DNA from: Marinobacter oulmenensis
GTDB taxonomy: Bacteria; Pseudomonadota; Gammaproteobacteria; Pseudomonadales; Oleiphilaceae
NCBI RefSeq assembly: GCF_014201735.1
Contig: NZ_JACHFE010000002.1
Span: 310,001 to 374,000 of the forward strand
Reading direction: 5' to 3'
DNA length: 64,000 bases
A program made the position numbers and the translations under genes. The notes under the pieces are model-generated. The model did no database searches, was not told where the DNA came from, and saw only the letters and a list, made by a program, of their open reading frames with translations. Below, piece after piece: positions 16,773 through 25,884 of this stretch. The first letter of the stretch is position 1. Each line of letters opens with the position of its first letter.

Positions 16773-18287
16773 ATGAGCGTGAACGCCGAGACCAATGTGC
16801 CCCAACCGGATGCCCTGATGCACCGGCTTCCCTACAACTTTGCCCGCCGAAACGGGGTGCTTCTGACCCGGGATGCCAATGAGGACACCGTCATCCTGTT
16901 TCGCGCCAACGCCCAGCGTGCGGCCCTGGCAGAAGCGAACCGGGTCAGCGGTGGCCATGCCCGGTTCTCGCTGGTGCCCGATGGCCAGTTTGACGACGCG
17001 CTGCAGGAGGCATATCAGACCGATTCAGCAGAAACCATGCAGATGGTGGAGGGAATCGGCAATGAAATGGATCTGCTATCCCTTGCCGAGTCCGTCCCCG
17101 AAAGTGAGGACCTGCTTGAACAGCAGGACGATGCCCCGATCATTCGACTGATCAATGCCATTCTGACTGAAGCCGTGCGCAGCAACGCTTCGGATGTCCA
17201 CATCGAGACCTATGAGCGGCGCTTGGTGGTCCGTTTTCGCATTGACGGGGTGCTGCAGGAAGTCGTGCAGCCGAAGCGGGCTCTGGCCCCCATGCTGGTC
17301 TCACGGATCAAGGTGATGGCAAGGCTCGATATCGCTGAAAAACGGGTACCCCAGGACGGCCGCATCGCCTTGAAAGTGGCTGGGCGGGAGGTGGATATCC
17401 GGGTTTCCACCATGCCTTCGTCCAATGGGGAACGGGTAGTGCTCAGGCTGTTGGACAAGCAGGCCGGGGCCATCCGGCTGGATTCCATGGGAATGGCCGT
17501 TGGCGACCTGAGCAGCCTGCGCAGACTCATTCGCCGCCCTTACGGCATCGTGTTAGTCACCGGCCCGACTGGCTCGGGCAAATCCACCACCCTTTATGCC
17601 TCGCTACAGGAAATCAACGATCGATCCCGGAATATCCTGACGGTGGAGGACCCCATTGAATACAACCTGCCGGGTATCGGTCAGACTCAGGTTAACACCA
17701 AGGTTCACATGACATTTGCCCGGGGACTCCGGGCGATTCTCCGTCAGGATCCGGATGTGGTGATGATCGGCGAGATACGGGATCTGGAAACCGCGGAAAT
17801 CGCGGTCCAGGCCAGCCTCACCGGTCATCTGGTGTTCTCAACCCTGCACACCAATTCGGCGGTGGGCGCAATTACCCGCCTGCTGGATATGGGCATTGAG
17901 CCCTTTCTGATTTCATCCAGCCTTGTCGGAATTGTGGCACAGCGACTGGTCCGCAAGCTCTGCATGGAATGCCGGGAACCCTATTTTCCGGATCCTGAGC
18001 AGTGCGACTTCATGCAACAGGATCCGGACAATCCGCCTTCCATCTTCCGGGCCCGGGGCTGTGATTACTGTAACCAACTGGGGTATCGGGGTCGGATGGG
18101 CATATTCGAGGTGGTTGAAGTGACCGAACCCATCAGTGCGCTCATCCACAAACGCAAGGGCGAACTCGATCTGGAGCGGGAAGCCCGCAAGCGCAGTCCG
18201 AGTATTCATGCCGACGGTGTACAGAAGATTCTTGATGGCAAAACGACCGTGGAAGAAGTCCTCCGCGTTACCTATCGGGGGCCCTGA
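16773..18287 (+). CDS. gspE: Type II secretion ATPase GspE
   Basis: 504-residue cytoplasmic ATPase that powers pseudopilus assembly. Walker A is GPTGSGKST (264-272); the His and Asp boxes are recognisable (DPDVVMIGEIRDLETAE, FSTLHTNSA). A four-cysteine zinc site typical of GspE is present: Cys397, Cys400, Cys430, Cys433. It docks to GspL at the inner membrane. It is the first gene of the rightward gsp operon and is followed after 2 bases by gspF. Length is normal for the family. Confidence 0.96.
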   Translation: MSVNAETNVPQPDALMHRLPYNFARRNGVLLTRDANEDTVILFRANAQRAALAEANRVSGGHARFSLVPDGQFDDALQEAYQTDSAETMQMVEGIGNEMDLLSLAESVPESEDLLEQQDDAPIIRLINAILTEAVRSNASDVHIETYERRLVVRFRIDGVLQEVVQPKRALAPMLVSRIKVMARLDIAEKRVPQDGRIALKVAGREVDIRVSTMPSSNGERVVLRLLDKQAGAIRLDSMGMAVGDLSSLRRLIRRPYGIVLVTGPTGSGKSTTLYASLQEINDRSRNILTVEDPIEYNLPGIGQTQVNTKVHMTFARGLRAILRQDPDVVMIGEIRDLETAEIAVQASLTGHLVFSTLHTNSAVGAITRLLDMGIEPFLISSSLVGIVAQRLVRKLCMECREPYFPDPEQCDFMQQDPDNPPSIFRARGCDYCNQLGYRGRMGIFEVVEVTEPISALIHKRKGELDLEREARKRSPSIHADGVQKILDGKTTVEEVLRVTYRGP

Positions 18288-18289
18288 TC

Positions 18290-19501
18290 ATGCCTGCATT
18301 TGAGTTCCGTGCCCTGGATGCGCGGGGACGGCAGAAACAGGGCGTCATGGAGGCGGACGCTCCGCGCGCGGTTCGACAGCGCCTGCGGGACCGGGGGATG
18401 ATTCCACTGGCGGTCGATACCGCCTATGACCAAAGGGCACCGGCCGGTTGGATGGCGCGGCGAGGGATACTGGCGCCCGCCGACCTGGCATTGGTTACAC
18501 GCCAGCTGTCGACCCTTATTCATTCCGGTATTCCGGTCGAAGAGGCCCTGAGCGCCGCGGCCAACCAGTCCGCCAAACCGCGGATCCGGACCATGCTGAT
18601 TGCCATTCGGGCGAAGGTTATGGAGGGGTACACCTTTGCCGACAGCCTGGGCCAATTCCCCAGGGCCTTTCCACATCTCTACCGCGCCACCGTTGCCGCC
18701 GGTGAGCGGGCAGGGCACCTGGATCTCGTGCTCGAGCGGCTTGCTGATTTTACCGAGAACCGTCAGGAGGCCCGTCAGAAAATACAGTTGGCTGCGATCT
18801 ATCCGGTTATTCTTTCAGTGGTCGCCGTTGCCATTGTGGTGTTCCTGCTGACCTATGTGGTTCCCGATATTGTGGAGGTCTTCATTCGTCAGGGCCAGGA
18901 CCTGCCTGGCTTGACAGTGATCCTGCTGGGCATATCCGGGTTCCTGGCCAGTTATGGTGTGTATCTTATGTTGCTGGTGTTGACCGGGATTCTGGCAGTC
19001 CGCCTTGCATTGGCCCGGGACGCGCTGAGACTCAAGCTGCATCAGCGTCTGCTTCACCTGCCTTTACTCAAAGGCATGGTACGGGGCGTCAATACCGCGC
19101 GTTACGCCAGTACCCTGAGCATCCTGACAAGCAGCGGGGTTCCCCTGGTCGAGGCCATGCGCATTGCCGGAGAAGTACTGGGTAATGAGCACCTTCGGCA
19201 GCAACTGAGGGAGTCCGCCAAAACGGTCAGCGAGGGGGGAGCGCTCCACGTTTCTCTGGAACAGACCGGTTATTTTCCGCCGATGATGCTGCACATGATC
19301 GCCAGTGGTGAGGCAAGTGGAGAACTGGATGCCATGCTGGAACGCACCGCAAAAATGCAGGAAGCCACGCTTCAGGCCCGGATCGCGACCATGGTCAGCC
19401 TGTTTGAGCCCCTGATGCTGCTGGTGATGGGGGGCGTGGTTCTGGTGATCGTACTGGCCGTGATGCTGCCCATACTGAATGTCAGCAATTTGGTGGGTTA
19501 A
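18290..19501 (+). CDS. gspF: Type II secretion inner-membrane platform protein GspF
   Basis: 403-residue polytopic platform protein with two copies of the T2SSF domain (about 70-195 and 270-395) and three main hydrophobic segments (about 170-195, 215-245, 370-400). It begins with the usual MPAFEFRALDARGRQKQG. It links the GspE motor to the growing pseudopilus. Spacing to gspE is 2 bases, implying co-translation; a 45-bp gap precedes gspG. Confidence 0.95.
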   Translation: MPAFEFRALDARGRQKQGVMEADAPRAVRQRLRDRGMIPLAVDTAYDQRAPAGWMARRGILAPADLALVTRQLSTLIHSGIPVEEALSAAANQSAKPRIRTMLIAIRAKVMEGYTFADSLGQFPRAFPHLYRATVAAGERAGHLDLVLERLADFTENRQEARQKIQLAAIYPVILSVVAVAIVVFLLTYVVPDIVEVFIRQGQDLPGLTVILLGISGFLASYGVYLMLLVLTGILAVRLALARDALRLKLHQRLLHLPLLKGMVRGVNTARYASTLSILTSSGVPLVEAMRIAGEVLGNEHLRQQLRESAKTVSEGGALHVSLEQTGYFPPMMLHMIASGEASGELDAMLERTAKMQEATLQARIATMVSLFEPLMLLVMGGVVLVIVLAVMLPILNVSNLVG

Positions 19502-19546
19502 CCACAGCGATGGTGCCGGATTGGCGCCGATCTTAGAAGGGAGGCG

Positions 19547-20002
19547 ATGATGACAATAACAGTGAATGATGGCGCCAGGGCGCATCGGGGGTTCACCCTT
19601 ATCGAGATCATGGTGGTAATGGTCATTCTCGGGCTGCTGGTGGCCATTGTGGCCCCCAATATCATGGGGCGCAGCGATCAGGCCCGAGTGACCGTGGCTG
19701 AGACCCAGCTCAGCAATATCGCCAACGCGCTGGATCTGTATCGCCTGGACAACAGCCACTACCCCTCCACCCAGCAGGGACTGGAGGCATTGGTCAACCG
19801 GCCCGGCGGTTCCCCGGAAGCGAATAACTGGAACCCGGAAGGCTATATGAAAGCGGTTCCGGAAGATCCCTGGGGCAACCAGTACCAGTATGTGAGCCCG
19901 GGAGCGGAACAGCCCTATGATCTCTACTCCTACGGCGCTGACGGACAGGAAGGCGGCGAGGGCGATGCGGCAGACATCAGTGTCCATGATATCGGAGCCT
20001 GA
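19547..20002 (+). CDS. gspG: Major pseudopilin GspG
   Basis: 151-residue prepilin with the type III signal: short basic leader ending in RG, then FTLIEIMVVMVILGLL, the hydrophobic helix of the mature protein; the glutamate at mature position 5 is present. The prepilin peptidase (GspO/PilD) cuts before Phe. Mature-domain features of the major pseudopilin are seen, including YPSTQQGLEALV, DPWGNQYQY and a C-terminal Asp-rich calcium-binding region (DLYSYGADGQEGGEGDA). A second ATG at 19550 is equally possible. The ribosome binding site is AGGGAGG. Confidence 0.96.
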   Translation: MMTITVNDGARAHRGFTLIEIMVVMVILGLLVAIVAPNIMGRSDQARVTVAETQLSNIANALDLYRLDNSHYPSTQQGLEALVNRPGGSPEANNWNPEGYMKAVPEDPWGNQYQYVSPGAEQPYDLYSYGADGQEGGEGDAADISVHDIGA

Positions 20003-20519
20003 ACAGGGAACGGCTCAAGGCTTCACACTGGTTGAGATTCTGGTTGTTGTTCTGCTGATGGGTCTGGTGGCGTCCCTTCTGGTGGCCAATCAGGTTGGCA
20101 GTTCCCGTCGGCAGGCATTGCAGGTATCGGTGTCGGAGCTGTTTGGCCTGATGCAGGCTGCTTCGGAACAGGCGGTATTGGACAACCAGGAGATGGGGCT
20201 TGAGGTCGACGGACGACACTATCGGTTTCTGGTCTATGACGAGTTCCAGAGCCAGTGGCGGGTCGCGGCTGATCGGATCTACCGGGAACGCAGCCTGCCC
20301 CCGGCAACGACAATACGGCAAACCACCGATAGCGTGCCCCCTCGGCTGTCGGATGATGCCGGCACACCCCAGCCGGACATCGTATTTTTCTCCAGTGGTG
20401 AAACCACGCCCTTCCGCCTCGAGCTGCAGGGCAATGCTGATGATGTCGCCCGGTATGTCATTGCCTCTGACGGCTTCCAGCCCATGACTCTGGTGCGCCC
20501 GGGTGGGGAGGGATCATGA
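19986..20519 (+). CDS. gspH: Minor pseudopilin GspH
   Basis: 177-residue prepilin-like protein with leader MISEPEQGTAQG followed by FTLVEILVVVLLMGLV. GspH sits near the tip complex of the pseudopilus. ATG at 19986 is chosen because it gives a normal short leader; an earlier in-frame start (19917) would add 23 residues inside gspG. It overlaps the end of gspG by 17 bases, and its stop overlaps the start of gspI by 4. The globular part after residue 45 is only loosely conserved in this family. Confidence 0.88.
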   Translation: MISEPEQGTAQGFTLVEILVVVLLMGLVASLLVANQVGSSRRQALQVSVSELFGLMQAASEQAVLDNQEMGLEVDGRHYRFLVYDEFQSQWRVAADRIYRERSLPPATTIRQTTDSVPPRLSDDAGTPQPDIVFFSSGETTPFRLELQGNADDVARYVIASDGFQPMTLVRPGGEGS

Positions 20520-20893
20520 AGGGCAGCCATGGATTCACCCTGCTGGAAGTGATGGTCGCGGTGCTCGTGTTCGGATTGGTGGCAACGGCGGCGGCCCGTG
20601 TGGCCGGAAACTACATTACCGGCTATGAACGCATCAGGGACAAAACCCTGGCGGGCTGGATCGCCGATAACGAAATCAACCGATTTCGGCTTCAGGACAA
20701 CCTTCCCGAGGTCTCGGAAACGTCCAGAGACCTATCATACGGGGGCGCGGACTGGCGTCTGGAAACTGAAATCTCGGCAACGTCCGAGGCCGGTATGAGG
20801 CGGGTCGAAGTCACGGTCGGGCGCTATTCCGCTGACCGCGCCCAGTCGCACCCGGTGCTGAATGTCTCTGCGTTCCTGGGGAATGGGCGGTGA
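20516..20893 (+). CDS. gspI: Minor pseudopilin GspI
   Basis: 125-residue pseudopilin with a very short leader (MKGSHG) then FTLLEVMVAVLVFGLVA. GspI nucleates the tip complex with GspJ and GspK. The mature part shows the GspI hallmarks: early Ala-rich helix, a WIADNE region and the small beta-domain ending LNVSAFLG. It overlaps gspH (ATGA) and gspJ (GTGA) by 4 bases each. Confidence 0.9.
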   Translation: MKGSHGFTLLEVMVAVLVFGLVATAAARVAGNYITGYERIRDKTLAGWIADNEINRFRLQDNLPEVSETSRDLSYGGADWRLETEISATSEAGMRRVEVTVGRYSADRAQSHPVLNVSAFLGNGR

Positions 20894-21609
20894 TATCCGT
20901 TTGCGGTGTCAGGGCCGCCGACAAGCCACAACAGGGCTTTACCCTGCTGGAAGTGCTGGTGGCCATTTCGATTACCGCCATTATTGGCCTTGCGGTATGG
21001 CAGGTAACCAGCAGCGTGATTCAGGCCCGTGACCGGGTTGATGCACTGGCGAGCGACTTTGGACAACTTCAGCGGGCCATAGTGTTGCTCGAACGGGACC
21101 TGACTCAGGCGATTAACCGGCCGGTCAGAACACCGGATGGCGGCTACGAACCGGCACTGGTCTTCGCTGGCCCGGGCGCAGCACTGCAGGTGACCCGACA
21201 GGGCTGGCGCAACCCGCTGGGCCTCAGGCGCAGTCGACTGCAGCGTGTGGGCTGGCAGTACCGGGACGGTGACATTCATCGGTTTTCGTGGCCAGTGCTG
21301 GATCGGGTATCACAGGAAAGCCTTCAGGACGTCCGCCTGCTTGGCGATATTAAGGCTTTTCGGTTGCGGTTCATGGACCATCAGGGGCAGTGGCACGGCC
21401 AATGGCCGGTGGCAGACATGGCCCAGGCGACGGGCGCCCCGGGCACGATGGTCCCTCTGCCCAGGGCTGTTGAAATCGTCCTTGAGCATCAACAGTTCGG
21501 TGCCCTTGAACGACTGTTTGTCCTTCCGGATTACGAGCCTGCCGACAGTGCTGGAGATAACCCGGATGGCCCGGTTGGTGACGCACTGGCGGATGGAGGG
21601 CAGTCCTGA
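20890..21609 (+). CDS. gspJ: Minor pseudopilin GspJ
   Basis: 239-residue pseudopilin: leader ending PQQG then FTLLEVLVAISITAIIGLAV. GspJ family features follow: QLQRAIVLLERDLTQAINRPVR near residues 55-80 and a WPV(A)DM-type C-terminal segment. The start is GTG at 20890, within the 4-base overlap with gspI. The C-terminal tail (Asp/Gly-rich, after about 215) is a little longer than usual. It forms the tip complex with GspI and GspK. Confidence 0.9.
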   Translation: MISVCGVRAADKPQQGFTLLEVLVAISITAIIGLAVWQVTSSVIQARDRVDALASDFGQLQRAIVLLERDLTQAINRPVRTPDGGYEPALVFAGPGAALQVTRQGWRNPLGLRRSRLQRVGWQYRDGDIHRFSWPVLDRVSQESLQDVRLLGDIKAFRLRFMDHQGQWHGQWPVADMAQATGAPGTMVPLPRAVEIVLEHQQFGALERLFVLPDYEPADSAGDNPDGPVGDALADGGQS

Positions 21610-22604
21610 TGCCGGGGCGCTATGGTAAACAGCGCGGCGTGGCCCTGATCATGGTGCTGCTGGCCATGGCCCTTGTGGTGGTTTTGGCCACGGGCATGAT
21701 CAGTCAGCAGAGCCTGCGGGTATTCCGGGCAAGTCATTATCTGGCACAGCAGCAGGGCTACACCATTGCCACCGGAGCCGAGACCTTTGCCCGCAGTCTG
21801 CTGTACCGGGACTACCAGGATGACCAGGAGGCAGGCAGCCTGGTCGACAGCCCGGATGAGTTCTGGGCCCGATACGCGTTGATACTGCCGATGGACATCG
21901 ATGGCCTGGTTGAGATCCAGATAGAGGATCTGGGCGGGCGGATCAATCTGAACGATCTGGTCGGCCCAACCGGGCAGGTCAATGAACGGGTGCGGGAGCA
22001 ACTTCAGCGGCTTTTCCGTATTCAGGACATTACCACTGTATCGGTGGACGCGCTGATTGACTGGATTGATGCCGACGGGGACATGACCGGGGCCGGGGGT
22101 GGCGAAGACAGTAGCTATCGGACACTGGATCCGCCCTACCTGAGCGCCAATCAGCCGTTTGTGTCGGTCAGTGAGCTGCGGCTCATGCCGGGCATGACAG
22201 AGCAGGCCTACCATTCACTGCGGCCGAACGTCTCAGCCCTGCCACGGGGGGGAGCCGGGATTAACGTCAATATGGCGCCGTTACCGGTATTGCAGTCATT
22301 GGCAGAAGAGCTGACCGAGCGCCAGGCCTTATTGCTGGTGGAACACCGGGAACAGCAGGTCTATAACAGTGTGAGCGATTTCCTGGCGCAGCCCTTGGTT
22401 GAGGGCATTGGCCTGGCCCGGCAGGGGCTCACGGTCAATTCGAGCTATTTTGAGGTTGTATCTCGCATTACCTACGCTGGCCAGGAGGTGACCATGGTCA
22501 GCACGGTGTTCAGAAATGGGGAGGGGGAAGTGCAGACCCTTCACCGGGACATTTCCCAAAGACGCCGGATGACCAGGGAACCGTATACCTTTTCAGAGGG
22601 ATAA
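21609..22604 (+). CDS. gspK: Minor pseudopilin GspK
   Basis: 331-residue pseudopilin, the large cap of the tip complex. The leader MPGRYGKQRG precedes VALIMVLLAMALVVVLATG; like other GspK proteins it lacks the mature glutamate at position 5. Family blocks include DLGGRINLNDLV, DALIDWIDADGD, SVSELRLMPGM and INVNMAPLPVLQSLA. The start overlaps the gspJ stop by one base (TGATG). Four bases separate it from gspL. Confidence 0.94.
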   Translation: MPGRYGKQRGVALIMVLLAMALVVVLATGMISQQSLRVFRASHYLAQQQGYTIATGAETFARSLLYRDYQDDQEAGSLVDSPDEFWARYALILPMDIDGLVEIQIEDLGGRINLNDLVGPTGQVNERVREQLQRLFRIQDITTVSVDALIDWIDADGDMTGAGGGEDSSYRTLDPPYLSANQPFVSVSELRLMPGMTEQAYHSLRPNVSALPRGGAGINVNMAPLPVLQSLAEELTERQALLLVEHREQQVYNSVSDFLAQPLVEGIGLARQGLTVNSSYFEVVSRITYAGQEVTMVSTVFRNGEGEVQTLHRDISQRRRMTREPYTFSEG

Positions 22605-22608
22605 TGCC

Positions 22609-23907
22609 ATGCCGTACCGACTGTATCTTCGGCCGGGAACTGATGATCATGCCAGTGATGCTGAATCCTGCCGGTACGACTGGTTACTTCAGGACGCCTC
22701 CGGTCACAGTCAGGACAGTGGCCAGCAACAGACCCGGCAAGCGATTGAGCGGTCCCTGTCCGAAAAAGGGCTGGACAGTATGGTTCTGGTCGGGTTGATT
22801 CCGGCTGAAGAGGCTCTGTTCTGTATCGCTGATATCCCGGCCAGGCAGAATCGACTGGTTCGGCAGGCGGTGCCCTACGCCATTGAGGATCAGCTCTCCC
22901 AGGACGTTGAAAGCCTGCATTTCGCCCTTGGGAGCCGAACCTCACAGGGGTACCCGGTTGCGGTCATTGATCGTGAACGGATGGCTTACTGGTTGTCCCT
23001 GTTTGAGGGCTGGCAGCACGGGCGGCTGGAAGCCGTTTACCCGGATGCGAGCCTGTTGCCGCTGACGACGGGTGGCTGGACGGTGTGTCTGGATGGTGAG
23101 GTGACCCTGATGCTGAACGAACGGGGAGAATGGGTGGCTGTGAATGCGGACACGCTTCCCGCTTTTGCCCACACCATGTCGATCACCTCGACCGAAACGG
23201 TGGAAACCAGCATTCCGATACGTATCCATACCCCCATGAAAACGACGCGGGCCAGCCAGGAGATTGCCCGCGCCTTCCGGGAAGTGGATGACCGTTTTCT
23301 GGTGGAAACGCAGACCCTGGAGCATTCGGTTCTGCATTTTCTGGCCTGGTCGGACTATCAGCATCTGTCTGACCCCATTAACCTCTGTCAGGGGGTGTTT
23401 TCCCCGGCCTCCAACAACCAGCTCCTGAACTCCTGGCGCCCTCTGGTTGCCGTATGTGGCCTCTGGTTCATCCTTCAGGTTGGTCTGAACCTGGGAATGG
23501 GAGTCTATCACCAGAAGCAGGCAGACCGCCTGGAGCAACGTGCCATGGCGATATACCACCAGGTTTTCCCGAATGACACCCGGACCCATCCCGGGAACGT
23601 CCGCCGGGTCGTACAGGGTCAGTTGAGAGTGGCTGGTGCAGGCGCCTCGGGGATGGATTTTCTGAAGCTGCTGTCTTACACCGCTGACCAATACCAGCAG
23701 TTGCCCGGGGCGCAACCGGTGACCGTCAACGCCATCAATTTCAATCGTAACCAGGGGCAACTGGTCGTGGATATGCATGCAAACAGTTACGATCCACTGA
23801 GCCGTTTGCGCGATAGCCTGGCGGAAGTAGGGTTACAGGCGGATATCGATTCCGTGGTCAACGAACCTGCCGGCACCCGTGGCCGGCTTACCGTGTCGGG
23901 AGATTGA
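22609..23907 (+). CDS. gspL: Type II secretion protein GspL
   Basis: 432-residue single-pass inner-membrane protein. The N-terminal cytoplasmic actin-like domain (about 1-270; QAVPYAIEDQLSQDVESLHF is the typical block) binds GspE. The membrane segment is about 280-300 (LVAVCGLWFILQVGLNLGM), followed by a small periplasmic ferredoxin-like domain. It couples the motor to the platform and pairs with GspM, whose gene follows after 4 bases. Confidence 0.93.
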   Translation: MPYRLYLRPGTDDHASDAESCRYDWLLQDASGHSQDSGQQQTRQAIERSLSEKGLDSMVLVGLIPAEEALFCIADIPARQNRLVRQAVPYAIEDQLSQDVESLHFALGSRTSQGYPVAVIDRERMAYWLSLFEGWQHGRLEAVYPDASLLPLTTGGWTVCLDGEVTLMLNERGEWVAVNADTLPAFAHTMSITSTETVETSIPIRIHTPMKTTRASQEIARAFREVDDRFLVETQTLEHSVLHFLAWSDYQHLSDPINLCQGVFSPASNNQLLNSWRPLVAVCGLWFILQVGLNLGMGVYHQKQADRLEQRAMAIYHQVFPNDTRTHPGNVRRVVQGQLRVAGAGASGMDFLKLLSYTADQYQQLPGAQPVTVNAINFNRNQGQLVVDMHANSYDPLSRLRDSLAEVGLQADIDSVVNEPAGTRGRLTVSGD

Positions 23908-23911
23908 GCCA

Positions 23912-24424
23912 ATGTGGCCTCGAATCAGGGACCGGTCCGGCCTGGGCAAACTGATTGCCCGGTTTGATCAACTGCCGGCAAGAGATCGAAGGGCGCTATC
24001 GTTGCTGATGGTCGCATTGCTCCTGGCAGTATTGTATTTTGTGGTCTGGCAGCCGGCCTCCGGATTCTATCAGTCCGCCCGGGCCAGCCATGATAATGCC
24101 GGAGAATTGGCCGCCTGGATGCAGGCCAGCCAGCCACAGCTTCAAACGCTCGCCGCATCAGGTAGAGGTGACAAACCAACCGACCGCCGGGCCTTGATTG
24201 CTCTGGTGACCCAGTTGGCCGATGAAGAGGGCCTTGAGCTGCAACGTTTTGAGCCCAGCGGTGAACAGGGCGTGCGACTCTGGCTGGAGCCAGCGGCTTT
24301 CTCGGAGCTTGCCGTGTGGCTGGAACGACTGGCCAAGGATCACGGGGTGATTGTGGATCAGGCCGGGCTGGATCGGGGAGATGTTCCTGGTACCGTGACA
24401 GCAAGGCTGACCCTTGCCCTCTGA
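23912..24424 (+). CDS. gspM: Type II secretion protein GspM
   Basis: 170-residue single-pass membrane protein: basic cytoplasmic N-terminus, FDQLPARDRRALSLL amphipathic entry, membrane segment about 30-50, and a periplasmic domain that pairs with GspL. ATG at 23912 is chosen since it lies just after the gspL stop; an upstream in-frame start would overlap gspL. It is the last gsp gene here: no gspN, gspD or prepilin peptidase gene follows. Confidence 0.9.
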   Translation: MWPRIRDRSGLGKLIARFDQLPARDRRALSLLMVALLLAVLYFVVWQPASGFYQSARASHDNAGELAAWMQASQPQLQTLAASGRGDKPTDRRALIALVTQLADEEGLELQRFEPSGEQGVRLWLEPAAFSELAVWLERLAKDHGVIVDQAGLDRGDVPGTVTARLTLAL

Positions 24425-24484
24425 GCCAATTGCCCAGTCCGGACCGATAAACCAGACGGTTTTGTATTTCAACGGGGAGTAACT

Positions 24485-25846
24485 GTGTCTGAAAGCTATG
24501 ATTTTGACCTGATTGTCATCGGGGCCGGGTCTGGCGGCGTGCGCCTGGCCCGGATGTCTGCCCAGCGCGGGGCTCGTGTTGCGGTGGTGGAGTCCCGGCA
24601 TCTTGGTGGAACCTGCGTGAACGTTGGGTGCGTGCCCAAAAAGCTGTTTGTCTATGGCTCTCACATCAGGGATGAGCTAGAGGATGCAGCAGGTTATGGC
24701 TGGCAGTTACCGGTCGACCAGGCGAGCTTTGACTGGCCGACCCTGGTTGCCAACAAAAATGCCGAGATTGAACGGCTGAACGGGATCTATGGTCGCCTCC
24801 TGAGCAACGCCGGTGTTGAAATCATCCAGGGAACCGCTGCCATGGCCGATGCCAATACGGTTGTGGTGGGTGACAAGCAATACTCAGCGGAACGCATTGC
24901 TGTGGTCACGGGCAGTTGGCCGTCAATCCCGGACATTCCCGGACGGGAGCACCTGCTGAGCTCCAATGAGATGTTCTATCTGCCCCAGCTCCCGCGGCAC
25001 GCGGTCATCTGGGGTGGGGGCTATATTGCCGTGGAGTTTGCGGGCATTCTGTCAGGGCTGGGTGTTGAAACAACGCTGCTGTACCGGGGGGATCTGTTTC
25101 TGCGGGGGTTTGATGATGATGTCCGCCAGTTTGTCGCGGAGGAAATGCGCAAGAAAGGGGTGGATCTTCGGTTCAATGTCACCATTGATGCCGTTGAGGC
25201 AACGGATGCGGGTTACCAGTTATCCCTTAGCAATGGTGAAGCCCTGGAAACCGGGCTGGTGATGGCGGCCACCGGGCGGCGACCACTCATTGATGGCCTG
25301 GGTCTGACTGAGCTGGGGGTGGCATTGACGGCCTCCGGTCATGTCCAGGTTGACGACCACTTCCAGACGGCAGTTCCCTCCATTTACGCGTTGGGCGATG
25401 TGATCGGCACACCGCAGTTGACGCCGGTCGCGCTGGCTCAGGGGATGGTGCTTTCCCGCCGGCTGTTTGGCGATGGTCTGGGTGAGATGGATTACGAAGC
25501 GATTCCAACCGCGGTTTTCTGCAATCCGGATATCGGCACGGTGGGGCTCACCGAACAGGAGGCCAGCGAGAGAGGGTATCGCCTGCGTATTTACCGGACC
25601 GATTTCCGTCCAATGAAGTACACCCTGCCGGGGCGGGATGAGCGATCCCTGATGAAATTGGTGGTGGATGATGACACCGACCGCGTACTGGGGGCCCACA
25701 TGGTTGGCCCGGAAGCCGGTGAAATCACCCAGGGCCTGGCAGTGGCGATCAAAGCTGGCGCCACCAAAGCCCAGTTCGATGCCACCCTGGGCATTCATCC
25801 CACTTCAGCAGAGGAATTCGTCACCATGCGTGAGGCCGCTCGCTAA
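24485..25846 (+). CDS. gor: Glutathione-disulfide reductase
   Basis: 453-residue FAD/NADPH disulfide reductase. The FAD motif GAGSGGVRLAR is at 13-23, the redox-active disulfide is Cys44/Cys49 in GTCVNVGCVPKK, the NADPH motif is GGGYIAVEFAG, and the C-terminal catalytic His is in HPTSAEEF. The VNVGC spacing and the lack of lipoamide-type features favour glutathione rather than lipoamide or mercury. It keeps glutathione reduced in the cytoplasm. The start is GTG at 24485 with GGGGAG seven bases before it. It ends 38 bp from the convergent sensor gene. Confidence 0.93.
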   Translation: MSESYDFDLIVIGAGSGGVRLARMSAQRGARVAVVESRHLGGTCVNVGCVPKKLFVYGSHIRDELEDAAGYGWQLPVDQASFDWPTLVANKNAEIERLNGIYGRLLSNAGVEIIQGTAAMADANTVVVGDKQYSAERIAVVTGSWPSIPDIPGREHLLSSNEMFYLPQLPRHAVIWGGGYIAVEFAGILSGLGVETTLLYRGDLFLRGFDDDVRQFVAEEMRKKGVDLRFNVTIDAVEATDAGYQLSLSNGEALETGLVMAATGRRPLIDGLGLTELGVALTASGHVQVDDHFQTAVPSIYALGDVIGTPQLTPVALAQGMVLSRRLFGDGLGEMDYEAIPTAVFCNPDIGTVGLTEQEASERGYRLRIYRTDFRPMKYTLPGRDERSLMKLVVDDDTDRVLGAHMVGPEAGEITQGLAVAIKAGATKAQFDATLGIHPTSAEEFVTMREAAR

Positions 25847-25884
25847 CCGGCCTGTAGCCAGGCCCAGTCCGGTGGCGCCCCGGG

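Noticed and set aside
16773..24424. gsp cluster as a type IV pilus or MSHA system
   Set aside because: Gene order E-F-G-H-I-J-K-L-M, the GspG calcium-site tail and the GspK, GspL and GspM proteins are specific to type II secretion.
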